Positions 26,391-34,033 of a stretch of DNA of 64,000 bases are shown in pieces. How positions within the stretch are numbered: the stretch's first letter is position 1; each line of letters starts with the position of its first letter. Origin of the DNA: Pinibacter aurantiacus (GTDB taxonomy: Bacteria; Bacteroidota; Bacteroidia; Chitinophagales; Chitinophagaceae); assembly GCF_019130065.1 (NCBI RefSeq), contig NZ_JAHSPG010000015.1, forward strand, positions 496,001 through 560,000, written 5' to 3'. Below the pieces are notes generated by a model that searched no databases, had not been told where the DNA came from, and saw only the letters and a list, made by a program, of their open reading frames with translations. Made by a program: the position numbers and the translations under genes.

Positions 26391-27782
26391 ATGTCTTTAG
26401 AGTTAGAAACACAAAGCATCCGCGAACAGTTTGAACAAATTATTCAAACTGAAGATAAACTGCAGATCAAAGACTTCCTGAATAAGCAAAAAATTAGTGA
26501 TGTAGCTGATCTGGTATATGAATATGAGGATTATGCGGAAAAAATTATTGGTGGCATGAGTGTGCACAGGGCAGCCAGCGTTTTTAAAATTCTGGACCTG
26601 GGTGTGCAAAAGACGATCATCAAAGAACTTCCCCCCTCCAAAACCGCCGAACTACTGAACGAGTTGCCCGCCGATGACCGCACGGATTTTTTGGAAGAGC
26701 TTCCCAAAAGTGCCATCCGCGACCTCATCAAACTGCTTGATCCGGAAGAAATCAAAATCACCCTTTCTTTATTGGGTTACCCTGAGGACAGCGTAGGGAG
26801 GCTGATGACGCCGGACTACGTCTACATTTACGAATATTTTACGGTAGAACAGGTTCTCGCAACCATCAGGAAGCATGGTAAAAACAGTGAGACGGTTGAC
26901 GTCATCTATGTGATCAATGAAAAAGGCGAACTGATTGATGATATTAAGATCCGCGACATCATTCTTGCAACTCCCGACCAGCGGGTAAACGACATATTGG
27001 ATGGCCGTATTGTTGCACTTAAAGCGACCGATGACCAGGAACACGCCAGCCAGGTGTTTAAAATGAACAACCGTGTGGCGCTTCCGGTGGTTGATGACAA
27101 TAATGTATTGCTGGGCATCGTAACCATCGATGATATGCTTTGGGTAGCCAACGAAGAATACAGCGAGGACATTCAAAAAATCGGGGGTACCGAAGCCCTG
27201 GACGAACCCTATCTGGATATTCCCATTATAAAACTGGTGAAGAAAAGAGCCGGTTGGTTAATCATTCTTTTCCTCGGCGAAATGTTAACCGCAACCGCCA
27301 TGCAGCATTTCCAGGACGAAATCAGCAAAGCGCTTGTTCTTTCGTTGTTTATTCCCCTTATCATGAGTAGCGGCGGCAACAGTGGCTCCCAAGCCTCTAC
27401 TTTGATCATCCAGGCGATGGCTTTAGGAGAAATCCATATTGCCGACTGGTGGAGAGTAATGCGCAGGGAAATTATTTCGGGTCTTTTATTGGGCGTAGTG
27501 CTCGGAAGCATTGGTTATCTGCGTATTATAATATGGCAAAACCTTCACGTTTTCGACTACGGCATCCACTGGCATCTCGTTGCGGTGACCATTTTCTTTT
27601 CCTTAATAGGCATTGTGCTCTGGGGAAGTTTGATGGGGTCCATGCTGCCAATTGTTCTCAAAAGATGTAAACTCGACCCCGCAACGTCTTCGGCACCGTT
27701 CGTTGCCACCTTGGTAGACGTTACCGGTATTGTTATCTATTTCTCTGTAGCCTTTATGGTTTTAAAAGGAGTGCTTTTATAA
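26391..27782 (+). CDS. mgtE: magnesium transporter MgtE
   Basis: 463 aa. N-terminal superhelical MgtE_N domain (to about 130; LPADDRTDFLEELP), two CBS domains (about 135-255; VGRLMTPDYVYI and VVDDNNVLLGIVTIDDML) which sense cytoplasmic Mg2+, then five membrane helices from about 285 with SGGNSGSQASTLIIQAMALGEI and the final LVDVTGIVIYF. Mg2+-gated Mg2+ channel. No M-box riboswitch is visible upstream. Confidence 0.95.
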   Translation: MSLELETQSIREQFEQIIQTEDKLQIKDFLNKQKISDVADLVYEYEDYAEKIIGGMSVHRAASVFKILDLGVQKTIIKELPPSKTAELLNELPADDRTDFLEELPKSAIRDLIKLLDPEEIKITLSLLGYPEDSVGRLMTPDYVYIYEYFTVEQVLATIRKHGKNSETVDVIYVINEKGELIDDIKIRDIILATPDQRVNDILDGRIVALKATDDQEHASQVFKMNNRVALPVVDDNNVLLGIVTIDDMLWVANEEYSEDIQKIGGTEALDEPYLDIPIIKLVKKRAGWLIILFLGEMLTATAMQHFQDEISKALVLSLFIPLIMSSGGNSGSQASTLIIQAMALGEIHIADWWRVMRREIISGLLLGVVLGSIGYLRIIIWQNLHVFDYGIHWHLVAVTIFFSLIGIVLWGSLMGSMLPIVLKRCKLDPATSSAPFVATLVDVTGIVIYFSVAFMVLKGVLL

Positions 27783-27872
27783 GCTAAAGGCTTAATGCTG
27801 AATGCCTAACGCAAGGGCAATGGTGCGGGTAGACTAAACTGTCGCGCACAAGCGTTTAGCGTTAAGCTTTTA
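27783..27872. repeat. inverted repeat, GCTTAACGC-type arms
   Basis: Left arm 27783-27813 (AAGGCTTAATGC, GAATGCCTAACGC) and right arm 27852-27872 (GCGTTTAGCGTTAAGC). Same arm vocabulary as 33891-33970 and 35113-35172. Confidence 0.6.
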
Positions 27873-27879
27873 TAAACCG

Positions 27880-27926
27880 AACGCCCAATGCAAAATGTTT
27901 TAAACATCCTGCATTGGGCGTTTCTT
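27880..27926 (+). terminator. terminator after mgtE
   Basis: AACGCCCAATGCA (27880-27892) and TGCATTGGGCGTT (27910-27922) form a 13-bp perfect stem, followed by TCTT. Strong hairpin with a modest T-tract. Confidence 0.75.
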
Positions 27927-27962
27927 ATAGTAATCACTATTTTAAGGCGCTTTCTATTGAGA

Positions 27963-27990
27963 AGGCCATCCTACCTAAGCAGAATGGCCT
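27963..27990 (-). terminator. possible terminator of the small lipoprotein gene
   Basis: AGGCCAT (27963-27969) pairs with ATGGCCT (27984-27990) across 14 nt. Located 33 bp after the minus-strand stop at 28023; no clear T-tract. Confidence 0.45.
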
Positions 27991-28022
27991 CTAACGATTG
28001 CTTGCCTTATAAAAAATAGATA

Positions 28023-28232
28023 CTATTTTTTCAAAGAATCAACTTTAGCTTTAGCTGAATCAACTACAGCTTTAGCAGTAGAGTCGATAGTAGCTTTTGC
28101 GCTGTCAGCAACTGCAGTTACTGCAGAATCAGTAGCTTTTACTGTTGAATCAGCAGATTTAGTTTCTGTAGAAGCAGAGTTGTTACAAGCTGCGAATGCG
28201 CCGATAGCTAAAACTACGAATAACTTTTTCAT
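28023..28232 (-). CDS. small repetitive lipoprotein
   Basis: 69 aa from ATG 28232 (upstream in-frame ATG at 28301 would bury the signal peptide). Signal peptide with Cys16 (GAFAAC) then Asn-rich start. The rest is an Ala/Asp/Ser/Lys/Thr-rich periodic segment with recurring DSAVxAVADSAK / DSTAKAVVDSAK / KVDSLKK blocks of about 11 residues, which would form an amphipathic helix like an Lpp-type or LEA-like protein. Divergent from the ECF sigma gene, 144 bp away. Function unknown. Confidence 0.8.
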   Translation of the reverse strand: MKKLFVVLAIGAFAACNNSASTETKSADSTVKATDSAVTAVADSAKATIDSTAKAVVDSAKAKVDSLKK

Positions 28233-28376
28233 GTGAGTTTCTTTGTTTTGTTTAATGAATGATTTCATGTTTATACTCAGATTTGAAAAAGGTAACCCCA
28301 ACCTGAAAAATATTTTTTTATAATTTTTTGTGGGTGACTATTTGTTATTTTGGGTATTAAAAATTGAGTTAAGCGT

Positions 28377-28943
28377 GTGATTACAGATTCCAACGAAAAA
28401 TTATTGCTTGAAGGACTGGCGAAAGACGACAAAACGGCCATTGAGACGATTTATAAACAGAATTATAATACTATTCAGGCTTTTATACTGAACAATAACG
28501 GTTCCGTGGATGATGCAAGGGACCTTTTTCAGGAAGCCATTATAGTATTGTATGAAAAGGCAAAAAGGGGCGATTTTGAACTTAGTTGCCAAATAAAAAC
28601 CTATTTATATTCTGTTACAAGGCGACTTTGGCTAAAAAGACTGCAGTCTCAACAAAGATTCAGTGGTGAGATCAATCATCTGGCAGAAGTGGTTCCTGTG
28701 GAAGACGAACTGGACAGACACAATCAGAAGGCACAGGAATTTGAAATGATGGAAAAAGCGCTGAGTAGTATCGGCGAACCCTGCAAAAGTTTACTCGAAG
28801 CATATTATCTGCAAAAGAGAAATATGGAGGAAATAGCAGGAAACTTTGGATACACAAATGCAAACAATGCAAAAAATCAGAAGTATAAATGCCTGATGCG
28901 TTTGAAAAAGATATTTTTTGCACAATATAAAAACGAGGACTAA
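28377..28943 (+). CDS. ECF RNA polymerase sigma factor
   Basis: 188 aa from GTG 28377. Sigma-70 region 2 (DDARDLFQEAIIVLYEKA, then YLYSVTRRLWLKRLQ, about 48-90) and region 4 (about 128-180; CKSLLEAYYLQKRNMEEIA and a helix-turn-helix ending KCLMRLKKIFF). Stops 2 bp before the next gene, which encodes its probable anti-sigma partner. No TAnnTTTG box was found upstream, consistent with a self-activated promoter of different sequence. Confidence 0.92.
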   Translation: MITDSNEKLLLEGLAKDDKTAIETIYKQNYNTIQAFILNNNGSVDDARDLFQEAIIVLYEKAKRGDFELSCQIKTYLYSVTRRLWLKRLQSQQRFSGEINHLAEVVPVEDELDRHNQKAQEFEMMEKALSSIGEPCKSLLEAYYLQKRNMEEIAGNFGYTNANNAKNQKYKCLMRLKKIFFAQYKNED

Positions 28944-28945
28944 TA

Positions 28946-30034
28946 ATGGAAGAACTCCAATTATTGGAAGCTGTTGAAAGGTATCTCTCCGGAGAAATGA
29001 CCCCGGAAGAAGTGACAAACTTTGAGCAACTCCGTAAAAATGACCCAAGCGTAGATCAAATGGTGGTGCAGCACACAATGTTCCTGCATCAGCTAACCAG
29101 TTTTGGTGAAAACAAATCACTGAAACACAATATTCAAAATATTCACCAGCAATTGTTGCAGGACGGTGACATTCAAGAAGTTCAACCAAAAGCAAAAGTG
29201 GTGAGCTTCCTGAAAAAATACCGCAAGGTATTGGCAGCCGCAGCTTCTATTGCAGGTATCATAGCTTTATCTATCAGCGGCCTGGTAGCTTACTTAACAC
29301 CAAAAAGAACGGTTAACGAAATTGAGCAACTGAAAAGAGAATTGTACTCTGTAAAAGTTTCTCAAAAACAAACCCAGAACGAAATCAATAGCTTTAAAAA
29401 CGGCTCTTTCAAACCACCCGCAACCGGGTTTGGTGGTACCGGATTTCTTATCGATGGCAGAGGTTACATTGTAACCAGCGCTCACGTCGTGGCAAAATCC
29501 GATTCTGTTTACGTGCTTAGCAAAGACAATTACTACAAAGCAGCAATTGTAATCGCTGACGAAAACACAGATATCGCGATCCTAAAGATCATTGATGGCC
29601 GTTTTCAGCCTTATAAAAACCTGCCTTACTCCATTCACAAAGGAAGTTCTGATCTCGGTGAATCTATTTTCACATTGGGTTTCCCAAGAACTGAAATGGT
29701 GTACAACCAGGGTTATTTAAGTGCAAAGACAGGTTATAAGGGCGACTCTTCTGCTTACCAGATTGCTATTTCTGCAAACCCAGGTAACTCCGGCGGACCA
29801 ATTTTCAACGAAGCCGGTGAAGTGATAGGTGTACTGAGCGGCAAGCAAACAACGGCTGAAGGCGTTGTGTTCAGCAGCAAAGCAAAAAATATCATCAAAA
29901 TATTGGAAGAAGCGAAAAAGGCTGATAGTACCAATAATATTAAATTGAATTACGCTTCCAGCTTAAAAAATATGGATCGTAAACAGCAGGTGAAGAAAAT
30001 TGAGGATTGCATTTTTAATGTGTTGAGCTACTAA
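28946..30034 (+). CDS. membrane anti-sigma-like protein fused to trypsin-like serine protease domain
   Basis: 362 aa. Residues 1-75 resemble the N-terminal sigma-binding segment of anti-sigma factors (AVERYLSGEMTPEEVTNFEQ, then KNDPSVDQMVV). A membrane helix spans about 95-117, followed by a coiled-coil stretch 122-150. Residues 158-325 are a DegP/DegS-type protease with intact triad H180 (VTSAHVV), D209 (NTDIAIL) and S282 (NPGNSGGPI). No PDZ domain follows. Topology: N-terminus in the cytoplasm next to the sigma factor, protease in the periplasm. Two bp after the sigma gene, so translationally coupled. The protease-to-anti-sigma link in one chain suggests that self-cleavage or substrate occupancy controls sigma release; this is inference. 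Confidence 0.85.
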   Translation: MEELQLLEAVERYLSGEMTPEEVTNFEQLRKNDPSVDQMVVQHTMFLHQLTSFGENKSLKHNIQNIHQQLLQDGDIQEVQPKAKVVSFLKKYRKVLAAAASIAGIIALSISGLVAYLTPKRTVNEIEQLKRELYSVKVSQKQTQNEINSFKNGSFKPPATGFGGTGFLIDGRGYIVTSAHVVAKSDSVYVLSKDNYYKAAIVIADENTDIAILKIIDGRFQPYKNLPYSIHKGSSDLGESIFTLGFPRTEMVYNQGYLSAKTGYKGDSSAYQIAISANPGNSGGPIFNEAGEVIGVLSGKQTTAEGVVFSSKAKNIIKILEEAKKADSTNNIKLNYASSLKNMDRKQQVKKIEDCIFNVLSY

Positions 30035-30076
30035 ATTTTTTGTTTAGCAAGTCTCTTTAATCCCTAAGTATATAAG

Positions 30077-30104
30077 AAAAGCTCTCTTAATTGAGAGCTT
30101 TTTC
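30077..30104 (+). terminator. terminator of the ECF-protease operon
   Basis: AAAAGCTCTC (30077-30086) pairs with GAGAGCTTTT (30093-30102) across a 6-nt loop, then T. Perfect 10-bp stem, usable from both strands. Confidence 0.85.
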
Positions 30105-30109
30105 ATTTG

Positions 30110-30167
30110 GCTTCGACAGGCTCAGCCTGACACTCCGCTTACGCTGTCAAGCTGAGCTTGTCGAAGC
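30110..30167. repeat. palindromic repeat with GCTTCGACA ends
   Basis: GCTTCGACAGGCTCAGCC (from 30110) and GAGCTTGTCGAAGC (to 30167) are inverted. The CTTCGACARGCTCAG motif is a known widespread palindromic repeat in many bacterial genomes. Between convergent genes. Confidence 0.7.
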
Positions 30168-30200
30168 TTTGTTGCACAAATGTGCCGTCCGACTATTAGA

Positions 30201-31106
30201 TTAACTGTTCCACAAACTTGTTGGGTACTCTCCCGCTTTTACCAGTTTGTCAATGCTTGACTGAACGCCAGGGGCATCTTCTTTGTATGTTACTCCAAAC
30301 CATTTTGATGAAGTAGTAATCACATCGATAACGCCGTAGCCATCTGTGATGAATCTATCCGCCATAGCCGGCATTAAATATTCAGATTTTGGATTGGAAA
30401 TATTGTGATCGAGGAACTGTCCGAATTTGTTTTTGCACAGCTCAATGAAGTTAGGCGCAAAGCAAAAGAAATTCATTCCCACAATGGTATTTTCTGCCAG
30501 CTCTTCTTTCCCGGTTTCTTCTTCAAATACAATCTGGCCGTTGTCTCTGTAAATCTTTGTTCTTTCAGTGATACCCACCATTTCTTTCTTTTCGTTCGTT
30601 GCGATAACACCTCTGCTCACACTGCCATTTTCACTTAATGTGTTTGCCAATTCATATGCTATTACTGCATATTTTTTATCGGAAACATCTGTAGTTAAAA
30701 ATTTGTAAGCTTTCTTATATGCATCCTGTCCATAAAAATCATCTGCATTGATAACAGCAAATGGCTCCTTCACTTTATCAAAAGCACAAAGGATGGCGTG
30801 TGCTGTTCCCCAGGGTTTTTTTCTGTCCTCAGGAATATTGTAACCTTCTGTTCCAGTGCTCAACTCCTGGTACACGTAGTCTGTTTCTATTTTGCCCTTT
30901 AGTTTAGGTTCGAATATTGCTTTGAAATCATCCGCAAAATCTTTCCTTATGATAAATACAACTTTTTTAAAACCGGCACGGATTGCATCGTAAATTGAAT
31001 AATCCATTATAGTTTCGCCACTAGGTCCAAACGGCTGAATTTGCTTCATACTTCCATATCTAGATGCCATACCGGCTGCCAGGATCAATAAGGTTGGTTG
31101 CTGCAT
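30201..31106 (-). CDS. sugar-phosphate nucleotidyltransferase family protein
   Basis: 301 aa. N-terminal nucleotide-binding loop LAAGMASRYGSMKQIQPFG (GxGxRx6-8K-like) and Mg-binding VINADDFYGQDAY mark the NTP_transferase fold; EYLMPAMADRFI and the C-terminal segment fit Bacteroidota proteins annotated only as nucleotidyltransferase. Sugar, nucleotide and pathway unknown. Divergent from the next gene. Confidence 0.82.
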   Translation of the reverse strand: MQQPTLLILAAGMASRYGSMKQIQPFGPSGETIMDYSIYDAIRAGFKKVVFIIRKDFADDFKAIFEPKLKGKIETDYVYQELSTGTEGYNIPEDRKKPWGTAHAILCAFDKVKEPFAVINADDFYGQDAYKKAYKFLTTDVSDKKYAVIAYELANTLSENGSVSRGVIATNEKKEMVGITERTKIYRDNGQIVFEEETGKEELAENTIVGMNFFCFAPNFIELCKNKFGQFLDHNISNPKSEYLMPAMADRFITDGYGVIDVITTSSKWFGVTYKEDAPGVQSSIDKLVKAGEYPTSLWNS

Positions 31107-31151
31107 TACTGTTGTTTTTTGTTTCGGCCGCTAAGATAATATTAGTTTTAA

Positions 31152-32075
31152 ATGAAAAAACACCCGAACGTGAGCGTGAACAATTTAATCAATTATAAAA
31201 ACGCGGTCATCGAAAATATTTCAAACGCATTTGATAGCAAAAATGTGGCCAGTGTAGACATATTACGATTAGACCAAATACACAACGTTATCTCTGGCAA
31301 CAAATGGTATAAATTAAAATACTATTTAGAAAATGCAAAGGATAAGCAACGCATCATAACCTTTGGCGGGGCCTATTCAAATCATATTGTCGCCACTGCT
31401 TTTGCCGCAAAAATGATGGGCATAGAAAGTATTGGAATTGTACGTGGTGAAGAACCTGCAACCTACTCGCCTACTTTACAAGACGCGGTGGACTATGGCA
31501 TGCGCCTGATTTTTGTGCCTCGCGAAAGCTATAAAAACCGAAACGATATTTTAGATAAAATTAATATTGACAGAACCGAAAGCATTGTTATAGACGAGGG
31601 TGGGTTTGGCGAAACCGGAGTAAAAGGCGCTGCAGATATTTTGCAACATGTGCCCGATCTTGCTGTTTACACCCATATTCTATGTGCAGTCGGCACAGGT
31701 ACAATGATGGCCGGAATTGTTCGTTCGGCTTTGCCGCAACAGCATGTAATTGGCGTTAGTGCAATTAAAGGCGCAGATGAACTATCCCCCGTAGTTTTTT
31801 CCTTTCAGCATATACCGCACGCTTCCTTCGAAATAAATTTCAACTATCATCATGGAGGCTATGCGAAAAAAACACCCGCACTGATCGATTTCATGAATAA
31901 ATTTCATCATAAAACAGGTATTCCAACAGACTTCGTTTACTCTGGCAAACTTCTGTTTGCTGTAAATGAACTGATTAAAGAGAATTATTTTCCGCAAAAC
32001 AGTTCTTTACTTGTCATTCACTGCGGAGGAATTCAGGGAAACAGATCATTACCTGTGGGAATGTTGAAATTTTAA
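31152..32075 (+). CDS. D-cysteine desulfhydrase / ACC deaminase-like PLP enzyme
   Basis: 307 aa, fold type II PLP enzyme. PLP-lysine segment VISGNKWYKLKYYL (K51 or K54), IITFGGAYSNHIVATAF, and the phosphate-cradle AVGTGTMMAGIV. Shorter than typical ACC deaminases (about 330-340), and the ACC-specific residues cannot be judged, so D-cysteine desulfhydrase or unknown beta-elimination is as likely. Confidence 0.82.
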   Translation: MKKHPNVSVNNLINYKNAVIENISNAFDSKNVASVDILRLDQIHNVISGNKWYKLKYYLENAKDKQRIITFGGAYSNHIVATAFAAKMMGIESIGIVRGEEPATYSPTLQDAVDYGMRLIFVPRESYKNRNDILDKINIDRTESIVIDEGGFGETGVKGAADILQHVPDLAVYTHILCAVGTGTMMAGIVRSALPQQHVIGVSAIKGADELSPVVFSFQHIPHASFEINFNYHHGGYAKKTPALIDFMNKFHHKTGIPTDFVYSGKLLFAVNELIKENYFPQNSSLLVIHCGGIQGNRSLPVGMLKF

Positions 32076-32120
32076 TCTGATCAAATCCATTTTTTAACCG
32101 ACTGCTAAAACCATGTCCAT

Positions 32121-32128
32121 TATATTTG
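32121..32128 (+). promoter_or_regulatory. -7 box TATATTTG before the FnIII-like gene
   Basis: Exact TAnnTTTG, 30 nt before ATG 32159. It shows that the upstream TTG (32126), which overlaps the box, is not the start. Confidence 0.6.
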
Positions 32129-32158
32129 CGTATTGTTTCAAAAATTACAGTTGATTTC

Positions 32159-33034
32159 ATGCTGAGGGCCGTACTTTTTACCTTTTTTATTCTTTTTTCT
32201 TCTATTCTCATTTATGGGCAAGACACGCTGCCTTCTATTTCTGTAGTGAAAAAATCGAAGAGTAAAATTTTAATCAGCTGGATCAACCCCTACAAGAAAG
32301 ACGCCGTGAAGCAATTAAGCATCCAGCGTTCCTACGATAGTAAAAAGCTATTCAAAACAATTATCACCATGCCTGATCCAACCACGCCGCAAAACGGTTT
32401 TTTGGATACACAGGCACCAAACGATAGCATGTACTATAGAATGTATGTGCAAATGGATAGTGGCAAGTACGAATTTAGCAAGGCAAAAAGGCCAGTACCA
32501 GATACAAGTGCAGCCACAACAAATGGCGATGACAAAAAATATGAAACCGCGATAACAACGAACCGCCCAACTCGTGAAACGCCCAATGCACGTGTAACAC
32601 AGCCCGCTCCGCCGGAAAAAATCATCGTTATTAAAAAAGCTGATAGCGTGGTGGCATTCGTGCCTGAGCGTCAGTTTAAGCGCTATAAAGATTCCCTCAA
32701 CTACAAAACGAGAGATACGATATATCTTGAAACGAACGACACTTTAATGATCAGGCCCTTTGTGCCGAAGGAAGTGTTCCGCGTGTCAAAATATGTTTTC
32801 ACGGAAAAAGAGGGACGTGTAAAAATCTCACTGCCGGATGCAACGGATAAAAAGTACAGTGTTAAATTTTACGAAGAAGACAGCACATTCCTGTTTGAAA
32901 TTAAAAAGGTAGCTGAACCCGTATTAATGCTCGATAAATCCAATTTCATTCATGCCGGATGGTTCCGTTTTGAACTGTATGAAGACGGACATCTGAAAGA
33001 GAAACAGAAGTTGTATATACCGAAGGATTTTTAG
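32159..33034 (+). CDS. exported protein of unknown function with FnIII-like domain
   Basis: 291 aa from ATG 32159. Signal peptide 1-20 (FTFFILFSSILIYGQ). Residues about 25-115 look like one fibronectin-III-like domain (ILISWINPYKKDAVKQLSIQR, FLDTQAPNDSMYYRMYV). Then a Thr/Pro-rich linker (about 125-165) and a C-terminal beta-rich region (about 165-290; KYVFTEKEGRVKISLPD). No enzyme motif. Single gene with its own promoter. Confidence 0.7.
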   Translation: MLRAVLFTFFILFSSILIYGQDTLPSISVVKKSKSKILISWINPYKKDAVKQLSIQRSYDSKKLFKTIITMPDPTTPQNGFLDTQAPNDSMYYRMYVQMDSGKYEFSKAKRPVPDTSAATTNGDDKKYETAITTNRPTRETPNARVTQPAPPEKIIVIKKADSVVAFVPERQFKRYKDSLNYKTRDTIYLETNDTLMIRPFVPKEVFRVSKYVFTEKEGRVKISLPDATDKKYSVKFYEEDSTFLFEIKKVAEPVLMLDKSNFIHAGWFRFELYEDGHLKEKQKLYIPKDF

Positions 33035-33143
33035 TGGGGTTGTTTGTTGTTAGTTAATAGTTGTTAGGCTTTATGTGAAGCTTATTACGCTATTAGGATG
33101 CCGCACAAAAGGTCTAACAACAAACAACTATCAACCAACAACT
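33033..33143. repeat. inverted repeat, GTTAGTT/GATAGTT unit
   Basis: Left arm 33033-33066 begins at the upstream stop; right arm 33113-33143 includes the lipB stop codon and its last codons. Flanking genes converge. Confidence 0.75.
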
Positions 33144-33835
33144 AAATTCACTCCAAACACTTTCTCAAAATTTTTCTTAACAAAAGCTTTCGCTTCTTCG
33201 AAATCCACTTCTTTTCCGAATTCTTTGGCGATGGATGTTACCTGTTTGTTTTGAATACCGCAGGGAATTATAAAATCAAAGTAAGATAGATCTGTATTTA
33301 CATTTAATGCAAAGCCATGCATGGTGATCCAGCGGCTGCAACGCACGCCCATTGCGCATATTTTTCTTTCTTTGCCCTTCACACCCGGATCGAGCCAAAC
33401 ACCTGTTTCGCCAGCTGAACGGTCGCCCTGCAAACCATAATCAGCAAGTGTAAGAATGATCACTTCTTCCAGGTTGCGCAGGTATTTGCCAATATCTGTC
33501 GTGAATTTTTCGAGATCGAGAATGGGATAGCCCACTATTTGTTGAGGACCGTGAAAGGTGATGTCGCCACCACGGTTGGTTTTAAAGAATTCGATGCCTC
33601 TTTGTTCGCGTTGTTCATCGCTAATCAGCACATTTTCAATATGTCCGCTTTTACCCAAAGTATAAACCGGTGGATGCTCCACCAGAAACAAATGATGCTC
33701 AGTATCGGGAACGACATCGCCGCCGTGGTGGGCTTCTTGCTTAAGCTTTACATTCTTCTGTAAAACTTCTTCCTGGAGATCCCAGGCAGTCTGGTAGGGC
33801 ATTTTTTCGAGATCCTTGAAAATTACATCCTGCAT
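33131..33835 (-). CDS. lipB: octanoyltransferase LipB
   Basis: 234 aa. Transfers octanoyl from ACP to lipoyl domains. RGGDITFHGPQQIVGYPI is the acyl-binding loop, ERKICAMGV has the catalytic Lys, and FDFIIPCGI the catalytic Cys. GPQQ replaces the usual GPGQ. The last codons (VVG and stop) come from repeat sequence. Predicted leaderless from a -7 box 4 nt upstream. lipA is not in the window. Confidence 0.94.
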   Translation of the reverse strand: MQDVIFKDLEKMPYQTAWDLQEEVLQKNVKLKQEAHHGGDVVPDTEHHLFLVEHPPVYTLGKSGHIENVLISDEQREQRGIEFFKTNRGGDITFHGPQQIVGYPILDLEKFTTDIGKYLRNLEEVIILTLADYGLQGDRSAGETGVWLDPGVKGKERKICAMGVRCSRWITMHGFALNVNTDLSYFDFIIPCGIQNKQVTSIAKEFGKEVDFEEAKAFVKKNFEKVFGVNLVVG

Positions 33836-33839
33836 GGGG

Positions 33840-33847
33840 CAAAGTTA
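33840..33847 (-). promoter_or_regulatory. -7 box TAACTTTG, 4 nt from the lipB start codon
   Basis: Exact TAnnTTTG with 4 nt to ATG 33835. Upstream of it directly follow TTGAGAG repeat units. Confidence 0.6.
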
Positions 33848-33849
33848 GG

Positions 33850-33970
33850 GAGTTGAGAGTTGAAAATTGAAAGTTGAGAGTGCGAATAAAGCTAAATGCT
33901 TAGCGCCGAACGCATAACGCATTTGGACGCAACGAGCTTTTGGCGTTGGGCATTAAGCGTTTGGCGTAGC
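33850..33970. repeat. composite repeat: TTGAGAG units plus GCTTAGCGC inverted arms
   Basis: Unpaired TTGAGAG/TTGAAAA units at 33850-33880, then inverted arms 33891-33920 (GCTAAATGCTTAGCGCC, GAACGC) and 33943-33970 (GCGTTGGGCATTAAGC, GGCGTAGC). Lies between divergent lipB and rluD. Confidence 0.65.
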
Positions 33971-34009
33971 AAGATTACCGCTCTTCTTGTTACTTGGCCC
34001 CTGCCTCCC

Positions 34010-34017
34010 TATTTTTG
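34010..34017 (+). promoter_or_regulatory. -7 box TATTTTTG of the RluD-like gene
   Basis: Exact TAnnTTTG, 16 nt before ATG 34034; excludes the long ORF start at 33896. Confidence 0.6.
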
Positions 34018-34033
34018 CACAAATTTCAACTAC

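Noticed and set aside
26254-26412. N-terminal extension of the SET protein to 26412
   Set aside because: Would overlap mgtE in reverse and translate the REP palindrome; SET homology begins after ATG 26253.
33896-34033. N-terminal extension of the RluD-like protein
   Set aside because: Translates inverted repeat arms and a promoter box; the S4 domain starts after ATG 34034.
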